Below, one piece after another: positions 7,878 through 17,370 of a stretch of DNA of 64,000 nt. The notes beneath the pieces are model-generated. The model did not search any database, was not told the origin of the DNA, and worked only from the letters and a program-made list of their open reading frames with translations. Position 1 is the stretch's first letter, and each line of letters starts with the position of its first letter. Origin of the DNA: Aestuariicoccus sp032586235 (GTDB lineage Bacteria; Pseudomonadota; Alphaproteobacteria; Rhodobacterales; Rhodobacteraceae); NCBI RefSeq assembly GCF_032586235.1, contig NZ_JAWHTD010000009.1, positions 1 to 64,000 on the forward strand, written 5' to 3'. The position numbers and the translations under genes are program-made.

Positions 7878-9194
7878 TCACTGGCCCGGCGTCGCCTCCA
7901 GCCCCTCGGGCTGTCCCACCACGACGAAATGCAGCGCCTCGGGGCGCAGCAGCCTTTCGGCCACGCGCGAAACGTCGTCCAGCGTGACCGCCGCGACCTT
8001 GTCGTTGCGGGTCTCGACATAGTCGAGCGGCAGATGGTCCATCTGCATCCCAACAAGGATATCCGCAATCGGCCCATTGCCGTCAAAGCGCAGCGGATAG
8101 GCCCCGGTGAGGTAGGTCTTGGCCTCGGCCAGTTCTTCCTCGCTCACGCCTTCGGCGGCAAGCCGTTCCCATTCGGCGCGGATCACGTCAATCGCCTCGG
8201 CGATCCGGTCGTTGGCCGAGGCGACACGGCCCAGGTACAGCGCCGCGTGGTCCTTGGGCACGAGGTAGCTGTAAACCCCATAGGTCAGCCCGCGCTTTTC
8301 GCGCACCTCGTTCATCAGCCGCGATTCGAAGCCACCCGCGCCGAGGATCTGGTTCATAACGTAGGCTGCAAAGAAATCCGGGTCGTCCCGTTCGATCCCC
8401 TCATGACCGAAAAGAGCGACCGATTGCGGCGTGTCGAAGGGCACCACGGTCGCGCCGGCCTCGGTCGTGACCGCCACATCGGCGGGCTGGGGGCGGCCGG
8501 TGGCGGGCAGATCGCCCAGCAGGTCATCCAGCAGCGCGCTCAGTTCTTCGCCGGTGATGTCCCCGGCGGCGGCGACATAGACGCGGTCGCGGGTCAGAAC
8601 CCCGGCGTGGGCGTCGATCAGATCGTCGCGGGTCAGTGCTGCAACGCTGTCTTCGGTGCCTTCGCGCGCAGAACCGTAGGGGTGATCGCCGAACACCATC
8701 CGGTCGAAAGCCGCCGAGGCGATGCTGTCAGGGTCCTTCAGATCCGAACGGATGCCCGAGATCACCTGCGCGCGCACCCGTTCCAGCGCGTCCGCGTCAA
8801 AGCGCGGCGCGGTCAGCGCATCGCGCAAGAGCGCCAGCGCCTCCGGCTGGGTTTCCTTGAGAAACCGCGCCGAGACCGACACCGCGTCGTCGCTGGCGTC
8901 AAAGCTGAAACTGGCCGCAATCGATTCCGCCGCCTCGGCAAAGCCGCGCGCATCGCGCTCGCCCGCCCCTTCTTCCAGCAACCCGACCATCAGGTTCACC
9001 GCGCCACGATTGCCCGGCAGGTCAAGCGACGCGCCGCCGCGAAAGCGCAGTTCAAGCGACACGAAGGGGATCGACGGTTCCTCGACCAGCCACGCGGTGA
9101 TGCCGCCGGGGCTGGTGACCTCTTCGATCTCGATGTCGGCGCGGGCGGGCAGCGCCAGCAGCGCCGCGAAAAGCGCGGTCAGCAGGTATTTCAT
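7878..9194 (-). CDS. M16 peptidase-like protein lacking the zinc motif
   Basis: A 438-residue secreted protein with signal peptide MKYLLTALFAALLALPARA and two M16 (pitrilysin/insulinase) domains. Where the zinc motif HxxEH should lie it reads NLMVGLLEEG, so it has no metal-binding site. The C-terminal half keeps the family's FESRLMNEVREKRGLTYGV segment. It overlaps the upstream catalytic M16 gene by 4 bases. By analogy with mitochondrial processing peptidase, it is probably the non-catalytic subunit of a heteromeric periplasmic peptidase. The substrate is unknown. Confidence 0.88.
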   Translation of the reverse strand: MKYLLTALFAALLALPARADIEIEEVTSPGGITAWLVEEPSIPFVSLELRFRGGASLDLPGNRGAVNLMVGLLEEGAGERDARGFAEAAESIAASFSFDASDDAVSVSARFLKETQPEALALLRDALTAPRFDADALERVRAQVISGIRSDLKDPDSIASAAFDRMVFGDHPYGSAREGTEDSVAALTRDDLIDAHAGVLTRDRVYVAAAGDITGEELSALLDDLLGDLPATGRPQPADVAVTTEAGATVVPFDTPQSVALFGHEGIERDDPDFFAAYVMNQILGAGGFESRLMNEVREKRGLTYGVYSYLVPKDHAALYLGRVASANDRIAEAIDVIRAEWERLAAEGVSEEELAEAKTYLTGAYPLRFDGNGPIADILVGMQMDHLPLDYVETRNDKVAAVTLDDVSRVAERLLRPEALHFVVVGQPEGLEATPGQ

Positions 9195-10537
9195 TGCGTC
9201 ACCTCGGTCTCTTCACTCATCAGCCAGCCGGTCACCGAATTCTTGCGGTCGAACACCATGCGGGCGGCGGCCAGGATGTCGTCCTCTGTCACGGCCTGAA
9301 GCACGTCGGGCCAGGCCTGTACGTCCTCGACGGTCAACTCGGCGGTCAGCGCGGCCCCATAGCGCCGCGCCAACTGGCTGACGTCGTCGCGGGCATAGAT
9401 TTGCTGCGCGCGCAGCTGGAACTTGATCCGCTCGAGCTGCTCGGCATCGACGCCCTCCTCCAGGAACTCCGCCACGGCGGTATCCAGCGCATCCTCGGCC
9501 TCTTGCAGGCTCACGCCCTGCGATGGCACGATCACCAGCCCGAAGGACGTGTCGTCCAGCGACACGCCGCTGTAAAAGGCGCTGGTGTAGACGGCCTTTT
9601 GCTTTTCGAACTGCAGCTTGCGGTTCAGAACCGAGGTCTGCCCGCCGCCGAGGATTTCTGACAGCATCACCAGCGCCGCGGCGGTTTCCTGCGCGCCCGG
9701 GTCGCGTTCCGGCGCCAGATAGGTGCGGATCACATAAGGCTGGGCGACACGCGCATCGCGGAAGGTCAGCCGGCGTTCGGACATCTGGACCGGCTCCTGC
9801 GGGCGCAGGCGCGGGCCCAGCTCGGGGTTGGCGGGCAGCGGGCCGTAATGCTCTTGGGCCAGCGCGCGCACCTCTTCGGGCGTGGTGTCGCCCGCGACGA
9901 TCAGGATCGCGTTGTTGGGCGCGTAATGGCGTTTGTAGAACGCCAGCGCGGCGTCGAGATCCAACGTCTCCATCTCGTGCCGCCAGCCGATGATCGGCAC
10001 GCCGTAGCGGTGGTTCATATAAAGCGCCGCATTGCGCTGCTCGCGGAAAAGCGCGCCGGGGTCGTTTTCGACCCGCTGGTTGCGTTCCTCAATGATGACC
10101 TCGCGTTCGGTCAGGATGTCCTCTGGGCCGAGGTTGAGGTTGACCATCCGGTCCGCCTCCATCTGCATCATCAGGCCCAGCCGGTCGGCTGCCACGCGCT
10201 GAAAATAGCCGGTGTAGTCGTAGCTGGTGAACGCGTTGTCGGTGCCGCCGTTGGCGGCGACGACCTTGCTGAACTCACCGGGCGCCAGCGTGTCGGTGCC
10301 CTTAAACAGCAGATGTTCCAGGAAATGGGCCACGCCCGACGATCCGGCGGGTTCGTCCGCCGATCCGGCGCGATACCAGACCATATGCACGACGACGGGG
10401 GCGCGGTGATCCTCGATCACGACCACATCCATGCCGTTGTCGAGCGTGAAGGTGGTCACCAGATCGTTGATCCCCTCCGCCCGCAGCGGAAGCGCGGCCA
10501 GAAGCAGCGCGGCGGTCACGGCAAGCAGTCTGAGCAT
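9191..10537 (-). CDS. M16 family zinc metallopeptidase (catalytic)
   Basis: A 448-residue secreted peptidase with signal peptide MLRLLAVTAALLLAALPLRA and an intact inverted zinc motif HFLEH at residues 71-75. An acidic stretch around 144-151 (EREVIIEE) is placed to give the third zinc ligand. The open frame continues upstream, but the ATG at 10537 gives the signal peptide directly and is preceded by a purine-rich GAGAGAGGG. Its last four bases overlap the next gene, whose product lacks the zinc motif, so the two are likely made as a pair. Role: probable periplasmic peptide degradation or processing. Confidence 0.92.
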   Translation of the reverse strand: MLRLLAVTAALLLAALPLRAEGINDLVTTFTLDNGMDVVVIEDHRAPVVVHMVWYRAGSADEPAGSSGVAHFLEHLLFKGTDTLAPGEFSKVVAANGGTDNAFTSYDYTGYFQRVAADRLGLMMQMEADRMVNLNLGPEDILTEREVIIEERNQRVENDPGALFREQRNAALYMNHRYGVPIIGWRHEMETLDLDAALAFYKRHYAPNNAILIVAGDTTPEEVRALAQEHYGPLPANPELGPRLRPQEPVQMSERRLTFRDARVAQPYVIRTYLAPERDPGAQETAAALVMLSEILGGGQTSVLNRKLQFEKQKAVYTSAFYSGVSLDDTSFGLVIVPSQGVSLQEAEDALDTAVAEFLEEGVDAEQLERIKFQLRAQQIYARDDVSQLARRYGAALTAELTVEDVQAWPDVLQAVTEDDILAAARMVFDRKNSVTGWLMSEETEVTQ

Positions 10538-10619
10538 GAAACCCTCTCTCCCTTGATCACGGCAAATAGGTACGCCCCGCACGCCTAAGATCAAGCCCGC
10601 CAACGGCTTTGTGAGCGGA

Positions 10620-11138
10620 TCACTCCTCGGGCGGGGCGCTCGGGGTCTGGACGCCCAGCCGGCGGAAGCGCAGCAGCTGGCGGTAGGGGTCGATCGCCTG
10701 GCGCCTGTAGATGCGATAGTAATCGTCCTCGGGCACGATCGAGAAGGTAAAGCGCGACCGGGTCTTGCGGAATTCCAGATCGGCGGCGGCCAGATCCTCG
10801 CGGATGTTGCCGTCGACGCCAAAGCGCCCGGCGCGCTGGATCAGCGCGCCATCCGACGCGGGCACGCCATCGGCCCGCAGCCGCGCCGGGTTGCCCCCCA
10901 GCGCCGCCACCGCGTCCGACAGCGGCGTCTGATCCGCGCGGTTGGCGCGGCCCGGCGTGGGGCCGGGAAGTTCGGCAAAGCTTTCGGGGGTGGCCAGCGG
11001 CTTGCTGGGCACGATCGAGAATTCCTCGGGCTCGCGGCTGTTGGTCCGCAGGTCGTGCAGCGTGATATCGCGCTCACGCCCGCCGCAGGCGGCAAGCCCC
11101 ATCAGTGACAGCAGAAAAAGCGCGCGCAGCACCGGCAT
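10620..11138 (-). CDS. DUF3035 lipoprotein
   Basis: A 172-residue protein with a lipoprotein signal peptide ending in the lipobox LAAC (Cys18), then a DUF3035 domain of unknown function. The ATG at 11138 has GGAGG at good spacing. It lies between lspA, which encodes the enzyme that would cleave its own signal, and the M16 pair. The conserved neighbourhood suggests an envelope role, but nothing in the sequence gives a mechanism. Confidence 0.8.
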   Translation of the reverse strand: MPVLRALFLLSLMGLAACGGRERDITLHDLRTNSREPEEFSIVPSKPLATPESFAELPGPTPGRANRADQTPLSDAVAALGGNPARLRADGVPASDGALIQRAGRFGVDGNIREDLAAADLEFRKTRSRFTFSIVPEDDYYRIYRRQAIDPYRQLLRFRRLGVQTPSAPPEE

Positions 11139-11191
11139 CGTTCGCCTCCGGTTTCGTCCGGGCTCAGGAGTAGCGCATCTCGTCGCCAAGG

Positions 11192-11674
11192 TCACGGGGC
11201 CTTTTTGCTCTGATGCGACGGGCCGGGAAAGAGCACCAGCCCCAACGCCCCCGCAAAGATCGAAATATCGGCGACGTTGAAGGCATAGGGGTTTTCGAAC
11301 CCGCAGCAGGACATATTGAGGAAATCCGCCACCGCGCCGTAAAGCAGCCGGTCGATTACGTTGCCCAGCGCCCCGCCGATCAGCAGACCGCCCGCGATCA
11401 GGCCCAACCGCCCCGGCGGATCGCGCCGCAGCCACACGAGCACGAAAAGCACGATCCCGACGGCGACGGAAATCAGGATCCAGCGCGTCAACGGCGCCTG
11501 CCCCGACAGCAGACCGAAGTTGATGCCATAATTCCACGCCATGCGGAAATTCAGGAACGGCGGCAGCACGTCGATCTCGCCCAGCGTCGCCAGGTCGAGC
11601 ACATGCACCACCAGCCATTTCGTCAGCTGGTCGAGTACGAAGATCACTACTGCCACCAGCGCCACCAGACGCAT
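11192..11674 (-). CDS. lspA: lipoprotein signal peptidase (signal peptidase II)
   Basis: An inner-membrane aspartic peptidase that removes signal peptides from prolipoproteins after lipidation. The 160-residue protein has four hydrophobic segments, the DQLTK motif (15-19), NYGINFG (48-54), and the two catalytic aspartates in NVIDR (Asp108) and FNVAD (Asp136). It lies in the minus-strand run from rsmB to the M16 genes, directly before the DUF3035 lipoprotein. Confidence 0.96.
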   Translation of the reverse strand: MRLVALVAVVIFVLDQLTKWLVVHVLDLATLGEIDVLPPFLNFRMAWNYGINFGLLSGQAPLTRWILISVAVGIVLFVLVWLRRDPPGRLGLIAGGLLIGGALGNVIDRLLYGAVADFLNMSCCGFENPYAFNVADISIFAGALGLVLFPGPSHQSKKAP

Positions 11675-11773
11675 GTCCTGCTCCTGCCCGTCGGGTCTAT
11701 GCCGCGTTTCGGCAAGGCATACGCAAAAAGCCCGCCCGGCGCCAGCGTCATTCCCGGCGGTCGGCCCCAGCGG

Positions 11774-12193
11774 TCACCAAAGGGCGTCCGGAACCGGTTT
11801 GCCCTCGCCCGCCTGGTCCCAGGCGTGGGCGGCAATCGACCAACGGCCCTCAGATTTCACCAGCAGATAGCCGCTGATGTCGTGGCTCACGTCCGCGCCG
11901 TTTTCCAGCAGTTCCGACATTGCCAGGACCACGGCGATATTGCCGAACCGAAGGATTTGCATGCCCTTCGTGTGTTCCTCGAACGAATGCAGGTTGGCGC
12001 GGGCAACGGCCTCCATCCTGTCGACGAAGGTCTCCAGCGATCTGACGGTCACGGGCCGGGCTGCGCCGAGCAGGATGGCTTCGGGCATAAAATCCTGTCG
12101 GAACCTGTCCCAATCCGGTTCGGTCTCCGGCCCCCAGCGCATGCCTTCGAAATGCGCGCCAATGAGCGCTCTGATTTCCGTGTCGTCGTCCAT
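11774..12193 (-). CDS. NTF2-like (SnoaL/SgcJ-type) protein
   Basis: A 139-residue protein with the cone-shaped alpha+beta pattern of the NTF2-like superfamily: N-terminal helices (EIRALIGAHFEGM), a central DRMEAV helix and a terminal strand set (YLLVKSEGRWSIAAHAW). GGGGAGG lies 8 bases before the ATG. Members include small enzymes and ligand-binding proteins, and no catalytic residues can be assigned. It sits between purH and lspA on the same strand. Confidence 0.65.
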   Translation of the reverse strand: MDDDTEIRALIGAHFEGMRWGPETEPDWDRFRQDFMPEAILLGAARPVTVRSLETFVDRMEAVARANLHSFEEHTKGMQILRFGNIAVVLAMSELLENGADVSHDISGYLLVKSEGRWSIAAHAWDQAGEGKPVPDALW

Positions 12194-12321
12194 GTGGTGA
12201 TCCTCCCCTGCCGCGACGCCGTTCTGGCGCCACAGGGAGCATACACCAAACCACGCCCCGTTCCGCGCAAGCGGTTCGGCGCGGTCGGATACCGCGCCGG
12301 GAGCCTCGGTCCTTTCCGCAA

Positions 12322-13911
12322 TCAGTGCCGGAAATGGCGCATTCCGGTAAAGACCATGGCCAGCCCGGCCTCGTCGGCAGCGGCGATCACATCGTCGTCG
12401 CGCATCGAGCCGCCGGGCTGGATAACCGCCTGTGCGCCAGCCTCGGCCGCCGTCAGCAGGCCGTCGGGGAACGGGAAAAACGCATCCGACGCCACGACCG
12501 AGCCTTGCGTCAGCGGCGCAGGCAGGCCCAGAACCTCGGCCATGTCCTGCGCCTTGCGCGCGGCGATGCGGGTGCTGTCGACGCGACTCATCTGGCCCGC
12601 GCCCACGCCGACGGTGGCGCCGTCGCGGACATAGACGATTGCGTTGGATTTCACGTGCTTGGCCACGGTCCAGGCGAACATCAGGTCGGCCATCTGCGCC
12701 TCGGTCGGGGTTTTCTTCGTCACCACCCGCAGATCGTCCATCGACAGCGTCCCGGCGTCGCGGTCCTGCACCAGGTACCCGCCCGACACCTGCCGCACCG
12801 CCAGCGCGGCTTCGGCCGGATCGGCCAGACCGCCGGTGGTCAGCAGGCGCAGGTTCCTCTTTGCAGAGAACACCTTGCGCGCGGCATCGGTGGCGTCGGG
12901 GGCGATCACCACCTCGGTGAAGATCTCGGTGATGGCCTGGGCGGTGGCCTCGTCCAGCGTCTGGTTCAGCGCGATGATACCGCCGAAAGCCGAAGTCCGG
13001 TCGCAGTCGAAGGCGCGGCCATAGGCCTCGGCCAGCGTCGCGCCGCGCGCCACGCCGCAGGGGTTGGCGTGTTTGATGATGGCGCAGGCGGGGCCGTTCT
13101 CGGGCCGGAATTCGCTGACCAGCTCAAAGGCCGCGTCGGTATCGTTGATGTTGTTGTAGCTCAGTTCCTTGCCCTGGTGCTGCTCGGCGCTGGCCACGCC
13201 GGGGCGCGCGCGCCCGGTGGTGTAGAAAGCCGCCGACTGATGCGGGTTCTCGCCATAGCGCAGCGGCTGCGCCAGCTGCCCGGCAAAGACCCTGCGGCGC
13301 GGGTTCGTCTCGTCCAGCGCCTCGGCCATCCAGGTGCTGACCGCCGCGTCATAGGCACCGGTGCGGGCATAGGCCGTCAGCGCCAGGTGCTGGCGAAACG
13401 CATAAGAGGTCTGGCCGTCGTTCTGGTCGAGCTCGTGCAACAGCGGCGCGTAATCCATCACGTCCACCACGACATTGACAAAGGCATGGTTTTTGGCCGC
13501 CGCGCGGATCATCGCCGGGCCGCCGATGTCGATGTTTTCGATGCAGGTGTCGTAATCCGCGCCCTTGGCGACGGTTTCCTCGAACGGGTAGAGGTTGACG
13601 ACCAGCAGGTCGATCGCACCGATGCCGTGCTCTTCCATCGCCTGCACATGGGCGTCGTCGTCGCGCAGCGCCAGAAGGCCGCCATGCACCTTGGGATGCA
13701 GGGTCTTGACCCGCCCGTCCATCATCTCGGGGAAACCAGTGACCTCGGACACGTCCTTGACCGGCACGCCCGCGCCGCGCAGCGCCGCGGCGGATCCTCC
13801 GGTCGACAGGATCTCGATCCCGCGAGCGGCCAGCGCCTCGCCGAGGTCGATCAGACCGGTCTTGTCGGAAACGGAGATGAGGGCGCGGCGGACAGGGTGG
13901 AGATTCGGCAT
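12322..13911 (-). CDS. purH: bifunctional AICAR transformylase / IMP cyclohydrolase
   Basis: Carries out the last two steps of de novo purine synthesis. The 529-residue protein has an N-terminal MGS-like cyclohydrolase domain (SDKTGL, STGGSAAAL, KTLHPKVHGGLL) and a C-terminal AICAR transformylase domain containing RYGENPHQ and the catalytic KHANPCG. Length and domain order are standard. It lies 21 bases downstream of the heparinase-like gene and is probably co-transcribed with it and rsmB. Confidence 0.97.
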   Translation of the reverse strand: MPNLHPVRRALISVSDKTGLIDLGEALAARGIEILSTGGSAAALRGAGVPVKDVSEVTGFPEMMDGRVKTLHPKVHGGLLALRDDDAHVQAMEEHGIGAIDLLVVNLYPFEETVAKGADYDTCIENIDIGGPAMIRAAAKNHAFVNVVVDVMDYAPLLHELDQNDGQTSYAFRQHLALTAYARTGAYDAAVSTWMAEALDETNPRRRVFAGQLAQPLRYGENPHQSAAFYTTGRARPGVASAEQHQGKELSYNNINDTDAAFELVSEFRPENGPACAIIKHANPCGVARGATLAEAYGRAFDCDRTSAFGGIIALNQTLDEATAQAITEIFTEVVIAPDATDAARKVFSAKRNLRLLTTGGLADPAEAALAVRQVSGGYLVQDRDAGTLSMDDLRVVTKKTPTEAQMADLMFAWTVAKHVKSNAIVYVRDGATVGVGAGQMSRVDSTRIAARKAQDMAEVLGLPAPLTQGSVVASDAFFPFPDGLLTAAEAGAQAVIQPGGSMRDDDVIAAADEAGLAMVFTGMRHFRH

Positions 13912-13932
13912 AGGGTGGCTTCCCGGATGGCT

Positions 13933-15681
13933 TCAGAAACTTTCGACCACCTCGTCCTGTGCCAGGTCGCGCACCGCCATCGCGGTGTCCTGCGCCTTGG
14001 CCAGGGACCAGCGGACGCGCGTCGCATAGCCCATCGCGCGGCCGGATAAAACAATCTGCTGTGTGGCACGGGGGCGCAGACGGCCTTTTTCCAGGTAAAC
14101 CGACGGCTCAAGCGACAAATCTATGTCGCCCTCGTGCCGGAACACCCAGATTTCCCCCGACCGCAGCGCCATCGACACCGCCGCGCCGCCCATATCGAGC
14201 GCCACATCGACCTCGGGATGGATGTGAAAACGAATCTGGTAGGGCACGCCCGCCAGCCGCACCGCGTCCATCGCCGCGTCGAAGCGGCGCTTGGCGGCGT
14301 CGTCCAGCGTCATCAGCATGTCCTCGCCCACCAGCCCGCGCCCGTCGAAGGTCAGTTCCAGAATCCGCGCATGGGTCAGCCCGTGGGTCGCGACATAGCC
14401 GTCGTGCCCGCCCTCGAAACGGATGCCGTCTGGCGCCTGGGTCAGCTGCACCGGCACGTTGACCGGCGCGTCCTCCAGCATCTCGCGGCGGGCCGCGCCG
14501 ATCCAGCCGGGCGCGCCCAGCCGCGCGCTGGAATACCCCTCGAGGCTGAGCGAGGAATGCGACGGCGTGGCCCGCCCCGCGCGGCGCCACTCCTCGCCAA
14601 AGATCGCACCCGATCCGCAGTTCACGATCAGCGGCCGGCGGCCCGAGGTCAGCTCGAACGCGAGGGTCGAGGCATGGGCGTTAAAGCTCGCCTTGCCAGT
14701 GGGCGGCGGGGCCGCGTCGACGACGATGCTGGTACGGCCCGCCGACAACCTCGCATAGCCCATCGCCAGCCCGTCGGCCTGGCGTTTCTTGTTGCCGCTG
14801 GCGGCCAGCGCCTGCTCCAGCCGCCCCTCGATGCCGCGCCCGCCGCCGTGAAACCGCGCCAGCCCGCCGTCCGAATGGCGCAGCGTGCGCAGGGTCGGCG
14901 CGATGCGTCCGATGGCGGCGGTCAGCTGCGGGTCGGGGCGCAGATCGGCCTCGTCCAGCGCGGCGGCGGCCCAGGTCAGCAGCGTGAAGACCTCTAGCAG
15001 CTCTTCGGGGTTGCGGGTCGGAATGCCGCCCTGCGCATCGACCTGCCGCGCGCATTCGAGCCCCAACGCGCGATGCGCCGGTTCGGCGTATTTCTCCATT
15101 CCCTCGAGCGACAACCCGGCATAGATCAGCCCGGTCAGCGCCTCGAAGCGCGGCAGCCCGGGCGCGGAGGCGCCCCAGCGGCGGCCCAGAAAGATCGTCT
15201 GCGCGCCCAGCGCGCGGTAAAACGCCGCCGAGGCCGCGCTGTCCTGTCCGCGCAGCAGAAAGAGCGCGTGCTGAATCCAGCGGATCAGCCGCCGACCGGC
15301 CAGCTCGGGCGTCCAGCCCGGGCCGGTGCCGCGCCCGTAACGCTCGATCCAGGCCCAGAGCCACTCTTGCGCCAGCCCGCGCGTCGCCGCATCGCCCACC
15401 GCCGCCAGATCGTCGAGCCAGGCAAAACCGTGGATCTCTTCCTCGAACGCGGCGTCGGGCGGGTCGAGATCCCAGATCACCGCACCCTTGGTTTCGATGA
15501 AATGGCCGGCAAAAAGCAGGTTCCCGGCGGTCAGCTGCCGCCCGCGCGCGAACGATCCGACCGTGCGCGGCTCGGGCTGCGACACAAAGGCCGTGGCCGG
15601 GCGCGACCGTGCCGCCAGCCACGCCGCCACGCGATTGCGCAGGCGCGTCAGCGCAGCGTAAAAGCTCTGCCGGTCCGACAT
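13933..15681 (-). CDS. heparinase II/III family protein
   Basis: A 582-residue protein with an alpha/alpha-toroid N-terminal part and a C-terminal beta-sandwich of the heparinase II/III type. The segment HASTLAFELTSGRRPLIVNCGSG resembles the conserved core of the family, followed by a repetitive beta-rich region. There is no clear signal peptide (it starts MSDRQSFYAALTRLRNRV), so location is uncertain. Related proteins degrade acidic polysaccharides, but in Rhodobacterales a homologue sits between rsmB and purH, which hints at a housekeeping role. Here it is 98 bases after rsmB and 21 before purH. Confidence 0.8.
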   Translation of the reverse strand: MSDRQSFYAALTRLRNRVAAWLAARSRPATAFVSQPEPRTVGSFARGRQLTAGNLLFAGHFIETKGAVIWDLDPPDAAFEEEIHGFAWLDDLAAVGDAATRGLAQEWLWAWIERYGRGTGPGWTPELAGRRLIRWIQHALFLLRGQDSAASAAFYRALGAQTIFLGRRWGASAPGLPRFEALTGLIYAGLSLEGMEKYAEPAHRALGLECARQVDAQGGIPTRNPEELLEVFTLLTWAAAALDEADLRPDPQLTAAIGRIAPTLRTLRHSDGGLARFHGGGRGIEGRLEQALAASGNKKRQADGLAMGYARLSAGRTSIVVDAAPPPTGKASFNAHASTLAFELTSGRRPLIVNCGSGAIFGEEWRRAGRATPSHSSLSLEGYSSARLGAPGWIGAARREMLEDAPVNVPVQLTQAPDGIRFEGGHDGYVATHGLTHARILELTFDGRGLVGEDMLMTLDDAAKRRFDAAMDAVRLAGVPYQIRFHIHPEVDVALDMGGAAVSMALRSGEIWVFRHEGDIDLSLEPSVYLEKGRLRPRATQQIVLSGRAMGYATRVRWSLAKAQDTAMAVRDLAQDEVVESF

Positions 15682-15779
15682 GGTCTTATAGCCTTGCTCA
15701 GCCTCTTGCCCGCCTTCGCGGGGGCGTTTGTGTCAGAGTACCCCGCACGCGCCGTGAAGTCGACTTGTTCTGATGCGCC

Positions 15780-17045
15780 TCAGCCCGATGGGCCGAGGAC
15801 CGCCATGTAAAATCCGTCCATCCCGCCCCTCTCTGCCCAAAAATCGGGCCGCAGGCGAAGCCCGCCCTCGGCGCTGCGCCAGGCGTCCTCGATCCAGGGT
15901 GCCTTGACGGGCTGAACCGTCAGGCCGGGATGGCGGGCCAGCGCCTCGGTCACCTGCACCTCACCTTCGTCGGGGATCAGCGAGCAGGTGCAGAACACCA
16001 GCCGCCCGCCGGGCGCGAGCAGGCTCAGCGCGTGGTCGATCATCGCCGCCTGCTGGCCGATCAGCTCGGAAATCCCGTCGCCGGTCCGGGCGTGCGGCAG
16101 ATCGGGATGGCGTCGGATGGTGCCCGTAGCCGAACAGGGCGCATCCAGCAGGATGGCGTGATAGCGCCCCTCGTGGGTCAGCGCGTCGCCCTCGACACAG
16201 GTCGCCGTCAGCCCGGTCCGCGCGAGGTTCTCCTCGACCCGCACCAGCCGCGCCGCCGACAGATCGAGCGCCGTCACCTCGGCCCCCGCCGCCGCCAGCT
16301 GCATCGTTTTGCCGCCCGGGGCCGCGCACATGTCCAGCACCTTAAGGCCCCGTACATCGCCCAATAAACGCGCAGGAAGCGCTGCGGCAGCGTCCTGCAC
16401 CCACCAGTCGCCGGCGTCGTAGCCCGGCAGCGCCGTCACCTGCGCCCCCGCCGCCAGCCGCACCGACCCCGTCGGCAACAGAGCACCGCCCACCGCGCGC
16501 GCAACCGCCGCTGGATCGCCCTTGGCCGTCAGGTCGAGCGGCGCACCGGCGAAATGCGCGGCCTCCATCGCCATCACCGGCTCGCGGCCCCAGGCCTCGA
16601 CCAGCGGGCCGCGCAACCAGTCGGGCAGGCGCGGCACCCGCAGCACCGCCCATTGGCCGGGCCCCTTGTCGGCCACCCGCCGCAGCACGGCGTTCACCAG
16701 CCCCTTCATCCCGGCGGTCTTGCGGCCCTCGGCCACCAGGCGCACCGCCTCGTTCACCACCCCATGCGCCGCCCCTCCGGTGCAAAGCTCGACCGTCGCC
16801 AGCCGTAACACGTTCGTCACGGTCAGCGGCGGCGGTTTCTTCAGAAACGGCTTGAGCACCCGGTCCGCCCGTTCCAGCCCGCGCAGCGTTTCGTTCGTAA
16901 GCCGCAGCGCCGCCGCGCGCTCGGCAGGGGCCAAAGCGGCCAGCGACGGCAGACCCGACAGCTCGGAAATCAGCCGCCCCTGCCCCAGCACCTGGTCCAG
17001 CATCTGAACGGCGACCTGTCGCGCCGTGGGGGCAGAACGAGCCAT
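15780..17045 (-). CDS. rsmB: 16S rRNA (cytosine-C5)-methyltransferase, RsmB type
   Basis: Methylates C967 of 16S rRNA in family members. The 421-residue protein has an N-terminal NusB-like RNA-binding domain (about 1-140) and a C-terminal methyltransferase domain with the SAM motif DMCAAPGGKT, the motif IV Cys in LDAPCSATG, and the catalytic Cys of motif VI in FCTCSLIPDEGE. It is the first gene of the minus-strand run that continues to the M16 pair. Confidence 0.93.
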   Translation of the reverse strand: MARSAPTARQVAVQMLDQVLGQGRLISELSGLPSLAALAPAERAAALRLTNETLRGLERADRVLKPFLKKPPPLTVTNVLRLATVELCTGGAAHGVVNEAVRLVAEGRKTAGMKGLVNAVLRRVADKGPGQWAVLRVPRLPDWLRGPLVEAWGREPVMAMEAAHFAGAPLDLTAKGDPAAVARAVGGALLPTGSVRLAAGAQVTALPGYDAGDWWVQDAAAALPARLLGDVRGLKVLDMCAAPGGKTMQLAAAGAEVTALDLSAARLVRVEENLARTGLTATCVEGDALTHEGRYHAILLDAPCSATGTIRRHPDLPHARTGDGISELIGQQAAMIDHALSLLAPGGRLVFCTCSLIPDEGEVQVTEALARHPGLTVQPVKAPWIEDAWRSAEGGLRLRPDFWAERGGMDGFYMAVLGPSG

Positions 17046-17131
17046 TCAATGCATCCCTATCCGGAGGAACGGCCCCTTGCCGGGCCGCTTCGGGGGCGTA
17101 TATCAAGGGCTCGACCGAGAGGAAACCTGCC

Positions 17132-17317
17132 ATGACCGACACGCCCGATCGCGATCTGCCACCCGCCGCCCGGCGCGCCCTGGCCGAGGCTGAGGAACGC
17201 CGCGCCAAGGCCAAGGCCGAAGCAAAGGCCATGCCGACCGAACTGGGTGGCCGCGACGGGCCGGAGCCCGTGCGTTACGGCGATTGGGAAAAGGGCGGTC
17301 TGGCGATCGACTTCTGA
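17132..17317 (+). CDS. DUF1674 protein, SDHAF4-like succinate dehydrogenase assembly factor
   Basis: A 61-residue protein with a charged helical N-terminus and the conserved C-terminal block PVRYGDWEKGGLAIDF. This block defines DUF1674, the bacterial counterpart of the SDHAF4 succinate dehydrogenase assembly factor that binds flavinylated SdhA. GAGAGG lies about 9 bases before the ATG. No sdh genes are in the window, so the role is inferred from the family. It is a single-gene unit divergent from rsmB. Confidence 0.85.
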   Translation: MTDTPDRDLPPAARRALAEAEERRAKAKAEAKAMPTELGGRDGPEPVRYGDWEKGGLAIDF

Positions 17318-17370
17318 TCGACGCAGGCCACACGCGCAGCCCGAAACGTCGTTATCTCCCATCCGCCACA

